Assembly: GCA_028293625.1 (NCBI GenBank)
Contig: JAQGOL010000040.1
Span: 179,694 to 243,693 of the forward strand
Direction of reading: 5' to 3'
Length of the DNA: 64,000 nucleotides
Source of the DNA: Chthoniobacteraceae bacterium
GTDB taxonomy: Bacteria; Verrucomicrobiota; Verrucomicrobiia; Chthoniobacterales; Chthoniobacteraceae
Position numbers and translations under genes: made by a program. The notes below the pieces were generated by a model, which was not told where the DNA came from, searched no databases, and saw only the letters and a list, made by a program, of their open reading frames with translations. Shown here piece after piece: positions 59,653 through 64,000 of this stretch (its first letter is position 1; each line of letters begins with the position of its first letter).

Positions 59653-60300
59653 GTGAAAACCAACTTCTCCATCTCAATAATCCTATTGTTGATCACCCTG
59701 TCAATATTTAGTACAATAGTCCACTGGGCTGCTATTCGTCTTGCACGAATTCCCGTGACTACGGTTACCATCTTCTATGGTTCACCTGTCGCAAAATTTG
59801 TGCTCCTGGGCACTACTGTGCAGATAGGCTACATTCCCATAGGCACCGGTGTTGGCTTCGATGTGCCAAGTTTTGATCGGAAATTTCTCCCGGTGCGGCT
59901 AGCTGTCATACTGTCCGCTCCTATTGCTTTGTTGATTCTTGCTGGTCTTTTCCTCGGGTTCGCACCCGCTGTTCAGCAATTCATGTCCGGCTTTGCTCAA
60001 TTGACTTCCGGCGCATTACATCCTCGAACTACCGCTCTGAACTTCATTGAGCGACTGCACGCGGTTTCATCGCATTCAGTTCCCGCAGCATGTGGCGTCG
60101 TGGCGGCCAAACTCACAGTGTGTTCGTTGTTCTCTGTTGCAGCTCTGGCTGCCGGAAGTTGCTTCAAACAGCTATTTTCTATCTCCGACGAGCACGGGGC
60201 CATTTCTCTGCTTCACGCCGCCGGCTTTGTAACTGTGACGTTATTAACGATCCTTTGGACAATTGCCCTTCTGCGATATGGGTTAAGCGGAAACGCCTGA
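59653..60300 (+). CDS. Membrane protein, possibly catalytically dead M50/site-2-protease-like
   Basis: Several TM helices; IVHWAAIRLARIPVTTVTIFYGSPVAKFVLLGTTVQIGYIPIGTGVGF resembles M50 layout without HExxH. Confidence 0.4.
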   Translation: MKTNFSISIILLLITLSIFSTIVHWAAIRLARIPVTTVTIFYGSPVAKFVLLGTTVQIGYIPIGTGVGFDVPSFDRKFLPVRLAVILSAPIALLILAGLFLGFAPAVQQFMSGFAQLTSGALHPRTTALNFIERLHAVSSHSVPAACGVVAAKLTVCSLFSVAALAAGSCFKQLFSISDEHGAISLLHAAGFVTVTLLTILWTIALLRYGLSGNA

Positions 60301-60309
60301 CGAATGAGA

Positions 60310-60552
60310 AAGGCGGTATGCGTTAGAAAAATAACATCGGACCACAGATCGGGCGAAGGCGCTACGGATTCGGATGTTCGCAGTCGATACTTGCGGCCAA
60401 ACTCCCGATGGCAGGCCTCGACTGAGCCGAAGTGGAATTTCAAAATTGAAGCGCAACTTCACCATATCGATGATCGTTCGATCATGTTCTTCGCCGAAGC
60501 GTTGAGAATCCCGATCCAGGAACTTTTCCCAAAGCGATCAGAATACCGCTGA
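60310..60552 (+). pseudogene. Decayed duplicate of the XRE regulator at 58836
   Basis: Nucleotide similarity throughout; ATGCGTTAG stop at codon 3 and indels; conserved DRSIMFFAEALRIPIQELFPKR. Confidence 0.8.
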
Positions 60553-60654
60553 TTATCCGACTTCGTGGCGGAGCTTGATGTCACTCATTTCTGAACCGGC
60601 GATTCGACAGCAATACCGCTTCGGGCTTCTAAGAATTTGTCCCTTTCCCGGAGG

Positions 60655-61352
60655 CTATTCTTCAAGCGCGTCCAATACAAAGCCGACCCGGTCAGCGTGT
60701 TTCAACTGAGCTCGCCACTTCGCGCTTGTAGCGGCGTCGACGCCGGCCTTGGTCAACCCTTCGTGGACGACACGGATACAGCGGACAACCTCTTCGAGCA
60801 TCTCGCCCTCGTCGCTTGATTCAATCTGGGCACTGCCGGATTTCATTACTTCGACCGCCAATTGCATAGCTTCGTCTGTCCGGCCCAACGACATCAGCTT
60901 CCCTAACCCTTTTTCGATGCGGTCATACGCGGCGTAATCGGGAAGTTGCGATTGATCAGATGCTCGGGAACATCGGTAGCTATCACAATCGCGGCGCGCA
61001 CGGCACGGACCAGGTCTTCCTTTGCGAGTCCATCAGCGGCCTCGATCAGCAGGTCGTCCGCAATGCCTGAATTGTCAGTGGCCAATTTGCACACCAGATC
61101 TACCAAATCCTTCTTCGACATTTCTTGAAGAATCTCGCGCACTTTTTTGGATCGTGATTCCCGGGCGCGAACAACGTCATTAAGATCGCTGGGCCAGGGG
61201 TTGGCCGCGGATTCCACATATCGTTCGCTTCTCATAATTGTTTTTGGTGGGGCCAAACTGTCTGTCGATTCAGTCAGCCAGTTTTCGAGCAAGCTACTCA
61301 AGGGCGAATTGAAGGAATCCACAGCATTCCTCCTCTGTCGATGAGTGCTCAC
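60655..61352 (-). pseudogene. Hypothetical gene split by frameshift
   Basis: 149-aa ORF ends EHLINRNFPITPRMTASKKG*; alternative frame gives NFP-DYAAYDRIEKGLGKLMSLGRTDEAMQLAVEVMKSG continuing into the 79-aa ORF. Confidence 0.55.
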
Positions 61353-61444
61353 ATATGCGCCATATATTCACAGACTGAAAGCCACAATTACACGATCTGA
61401 CGCGCTGAATTCATCGAATATTCAGTACCATACTCTGCGAGCTA

Positions 61445-61472
61445 GTGCCAAAAAAGTGCCAAAATGTGCCAA
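61445..61472. repeat. Three GTGCCAAA direct repeats at 10-11 bp spacing
   Basis: aGTGCCAAAAAAGTGCCAAAATGTGCCAAATTGG. Confidence 0.8.
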
Positions 61473-61590
61473 ATTGGACGGGGCATTTGAGTATTTATGA
61501 GCTAATATGAGAGAGTATGAAAAACGATGCAAGCCAAGGAATCTCAGCGGTTTATGGTGATTTACTAGGCAATTCCTTCGCTAGTCAAAA

Positions 61591-61628
61591 AGCCTTTGTT
61601 GTAGGTTCAAGTCCTACCTCAGGAGCCA
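61591..61628 (+). other. 3' fragment of a tRNA gene (T-arm, acceptor 3' strand, CCA): candidate attachment site
   Basis: GTAGG-TTCAAGT-CCTAC T-arm, CTCAGGA acceptor strand, G, CCA; no matching TCCTGAG 5' half upstream. Confidence 0.65.
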
Positions 61629-61712
61629 CTTTTCTAAGTCCCTCATTTCGAGGCACTTAACCCACCCTCCAAAATACTACTGGAGGCCTACTTCCAGTGA
61701 AATCTCCAGTGT

Positions 61713-62651
61713 TTGGAATTGCCTCCATCCTGGTGCCTCATTGCTATATTCCGGGTCCCAGAAGTTGCCTTCGCGCGGGTGGTCGACCGCGCAAAAGAGG
61801 CCTATCTCCCCTCTCCACTCGCCATGACGGGTGCAGCTTACAGAATGTTTCGGCGCAAAAACGGCATCTTTTTTGCCGAGGAGATCGCGACCAAAAAGCA
61901 GTTTTCCCTGCATACGTGCAACCAGGCCGAGGCCGATCTTGAACTCCGGGCCCACAACGACAAGGCCATGGGCCCAGCCTTCAACCGTCAGATCGCAATG
62001 GCGTTTCTGCGCAATGGCTTGAATCCGCTTCTGACGCGCTACCAAGTGGCCTGCATCCTCAATCATCACACGCCCAAGACCACAAACCGGCAAACCGATT
62101 CCTGGCGGGGCAGTGACTGGATGTACGCGGCGGCCGGCGGCGCTGACATTACCAACTGGGCCCGGGCGGTCATGGTGATTGATCCGACACACGTTCCCCA
62201 CGTGTTCAAGTTCATTGCGGCAAAGCGCGGCCCGCGGGTCGGCTGGGTGGATGAGGATTTTAAAAAGCAAATCATCCGGCACTTCTGCCATGCGGGAGAC
62301 GGCATTTATTGGCGTGCGGCAACCGAAGATGACTTGATGGCGGCGCAGGAAGCCGCTGCTGCCAAGGGTGGGCCGGCAAATAAGAAGACCGCGCTAACCG
62401 TTGAAAGGCTCCTCAAATTCATTCCCGAGGGCACCACGATTGAGCAGGGGCAACTGAAGGCGCTCATCGATAAAGCGGGATATGCAGTCAATCCGACGCG
62501 CGCTGTGATCAAAGACGCTTTGGAGGAAGGCGCTATTTTTGAGCACAAGTTCAAACGCTTCGGCGTGAGGCCTGAGATTCATATAGCCCGGCATCCTCAG
62601 ATAAAAATGGTACGCCCATGTGCACAAAATGAATCCGGAGAGAGTTGTTAA
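61713..62651 (+). CDS. Chimeric ORF: integrase-like N-terminal segment fused to RepA/AAA-like C-terminal segment
   Basis: FRRKNGIFFAEEIATKKQFSLHTCNQAEADLELRAHNDKAMGPAFNRQIAMAFL (integrase N-term-like) then DWMYAAAGGADITNWARAVMVIDPTHVPHVFKFIAAKRGPRVGW...DGIYWRAATEDDL (RepA-like). Confidence 0.5.
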   Translation: MELPPSWCLIAIFRVPEVAFARVVDRAKEAYLPSPLAMTGAAYRMFRRKNGIFFAEEIATKKQFSLHTCNQAEADLELRAHNDKAMGPAFNRQIAMAFLRNGLNPLLTRYQVACILNHHTPKTTNRQTDSWRGSDWMYAAAGGADITNWARAVMVIDPTHVPHVFKFIAAKRGPRVGWVDEDFKKQIIRHFCHAGDGIYWRAATEDDLMAAQEAAAAKGGPANKKTALTVERLLKFIPEGTTIEQGQLKALIDKAGYAVNPTRAVIKDALEEGAIFEHKFKRFGVRPEIHIARHPQIKMVRPCAQNESGESC

Positions 62652-62742
62652 CGACGGGGAATTTTCGCCGTCATTAACAACGCCGACTTTGAGAGAGTTG
62701 TTGTTGATGACGGCGCTACTTGGTGTAGCCGCCATCAACAAC
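62644..62742. repeat. Two tandem related hairpins
   Basis: GTTGTTAACGACGG...CCGTCATTAACAAC (62644-62681) and GTTGTTGATGACGGCGCTAC...GTAGCCGCCATCAACAAC (62700-62742). Confidence 0.85.
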
Positions 62743-63104
62743 GCTCAGGTCCGCCGGCAGCACCCTCGAAATGAAAAGCGGAGATCGGGAGCAAACCTGT
62801 AATGAGGGAGCTTGGCTAAACTTTCGAAGCCGAGCGAGAAAGCTTCGGCCCGTGGCGCAGAACATCCGCCGCCGGGGTTTCTTCGGATCGCAGAGGAGAG
62901 AACAAAGGGAAGCCATAGCACAGTGTGCCGCGTTTCAATCCGCGTATTCCACTCTGGTGTTTTACGATCGGCTCTGTATTGATTCGGGAATGCCCGCAAA
63001 GCACAACAGCCGCAGAATAGTGCGGATAACATTCAATAATAATGTTATGCAACTGCGCGCGTTACAATCAGTCAGAGCAATGCGTCAACAAATGAAGTAA
63101 AACA

Positions 63105-63362
63105 ATGTCATATAAACCACTCGGTAAATGCCCATTCTGCAAAGAGAACGTCCGAGCAATAATCTTTGAAGAGAACTTCTTTCGGCGCGATCAGTGTAAA
63201 TGCCCAGATTGCCATGGCGTTATATACGTGTGTCGCACCCCAGGCTGTGACCACTATGCACGAGGCGGAGAGTATTACGATGACGAGCTTTGCCCCGACT
63301 GCACGAAAAGGTTTCTCGGCGGCGGCATCATTGGGGGAATCACCGGCAGTGACACGAAGTAA
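63105..63362 (+). CDS. Small zinc-ribbon protein
   Basis: 85 aa with CPFC, CKCPDC, CRTPGC and CPDC motifs. Confidence 0.7.
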   Translation: MSYKPLGKCPFCKENVRAIIFEENFFRRDQCKCPDCHGVIYVCRTPGCDHYARGGEYYDDELCPDCTKRFLGGGIIGGITGSDTK

Positions 63363-63419
63363 CCGGCATAAGTGATGGTCTGCCGAATGAGACTCAACTG
63401 CATTTGAAAGCAACAACTG

Positions 63420-63764
63420 ATGACTTTTATTCGAATTCAACATTCGCCGCTTCAGTTTCCCTTCGTCCTTGCCTCTAGTGATGGTGACGCCTTGCTTGCG
63501 GTTCTGCCCGTTATCTGGATCATTCTAATCGCGATTAAAGACCTGATATGGTTGTTTGAATCCTTTTGGAAACGTTTATTCATCGTCATTTTTATTCTAG
63601 TTGTCGGCTTCCTAGTAGCAGGAGCTTTTGCGGGGATCGCAGCTGCAATTGTCGGTGGGCGCAACCCCCCGCCAGTTATGATAACGTTTTTTGGAGGAAT
63701 TGGATTCAAGCTATGGCACCTCGTATGCAAAAAGGTGTTTTTCAAAAGTCAGTTTGACGATTGA
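63420..63764 (+). CDS. Small membrane protein
   Basis: Two or more TM segments, follows zinc-ribbon gene. Confidence 0.5.
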   Translation: MTFIRIQHSPLQFPFVLASSDGDALLAVLPVIWIILIAIKDLIWLFESFWKRLFIVIFILVVGFLVAGAFAGIAAAIVGGRNPPPVMITFFGGIGFKLWHLVCKKVFFKSQFDD

Positions 63765-63907
63765 GCGCAACAAACAAGCGGCGTGCGTTTTACGCCGGCG
63801 GTGCGCTTCCTAAGTGCTTTCACTCACGGTTTCCGGGCTCGCCTTTCCGGGCGATCTCTGTCCGTATTTGCGAAATGCCGGCATCATACTGCGATCGCGA
63901 AAATAGA

Positions 63908-63991
63908 CAGCTGCTGCCTTTCCCCTGCAAATGCAGCTGCTGCCTATTCCACTTTGCCCAGGCAGTAACGACTGAAAAGGCAGCTGCTGCC
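63908..63991. repeat. Three CAGCTGCTGCC repeats
   Basis: 63908-63918, 63934-63944, 63981-63991. Confidence 0.9.
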
Positions 63992-64000
63992 CAATAGGAT

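Noticed and set aside
61591-61628. Complete tRNA gene
   Set aside because: No 5' acceptor strand (TCCTGAG) or D-arm at the required distance upstream.
1-64000. CRISPR array
   Set aside because: No regularly spaced 23-47 bp direct repeats with unique spacers found by eye; the 12-bp tandem at 50009 has no spacers.

Overview
64 kb of accessory, mobile-element-rich bacterial DNA. Gene style (MobF relaxase, dispersed repeats) suggests a Verrucomicrobia-like host; this is inference. Four blocks are visible. (1) 0-12.5 kb is a defence-like island. It holds a DpdA-type transglycosylase paralogue (DUF6884 + TGT fold) beside an 1857-aa sacsin-type HATPase protein with a C-terminal DUF3883-like, PD-(D/E)xK-like end, plus a DUF262 / AAA-ATPase / unknown three-gene operon. 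(2) 13-49 kb is a conjugative element: MobF relaxase, ParA, coupling protein, and a VirB2-VirB10/Trb-like T4SS with a small ClpB-like ATPase. (3) Between the mobilisation and T4SS genes, at 24-34 kb, is an unusual four-gene operon: a 2152-aa secreted protein, a TolQ/ExbB/MotA-like channel protein and two ExbD/TolR-like proteins with translationally coupled starts. It looks like an ion-driven stator coupled to a giant envelope protein and is the strongest candidate for an undescribed system. (4) 49-64 kb is a cargo/scar region. It contains VapBC-like genes, a bacteriocin-immunity-like protein, VOC proteins, a phosphoesterase, an IRG-like GTPase, several decayed toxin-antitoxin loci, a tRNA 3' fragment (att-site-like) and a chimeric integrase/RepA-like ORF. 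Two non-coding signals stand out: a GCTCCA-N4-TGGAGC palindrome placed 33-35 nt upstream of four start codons, and three copies of a ~150-bp long-hairpin repeat that delimit cargo modules. All calls come from reading the sequence and supplied ORFs; no database search was run.
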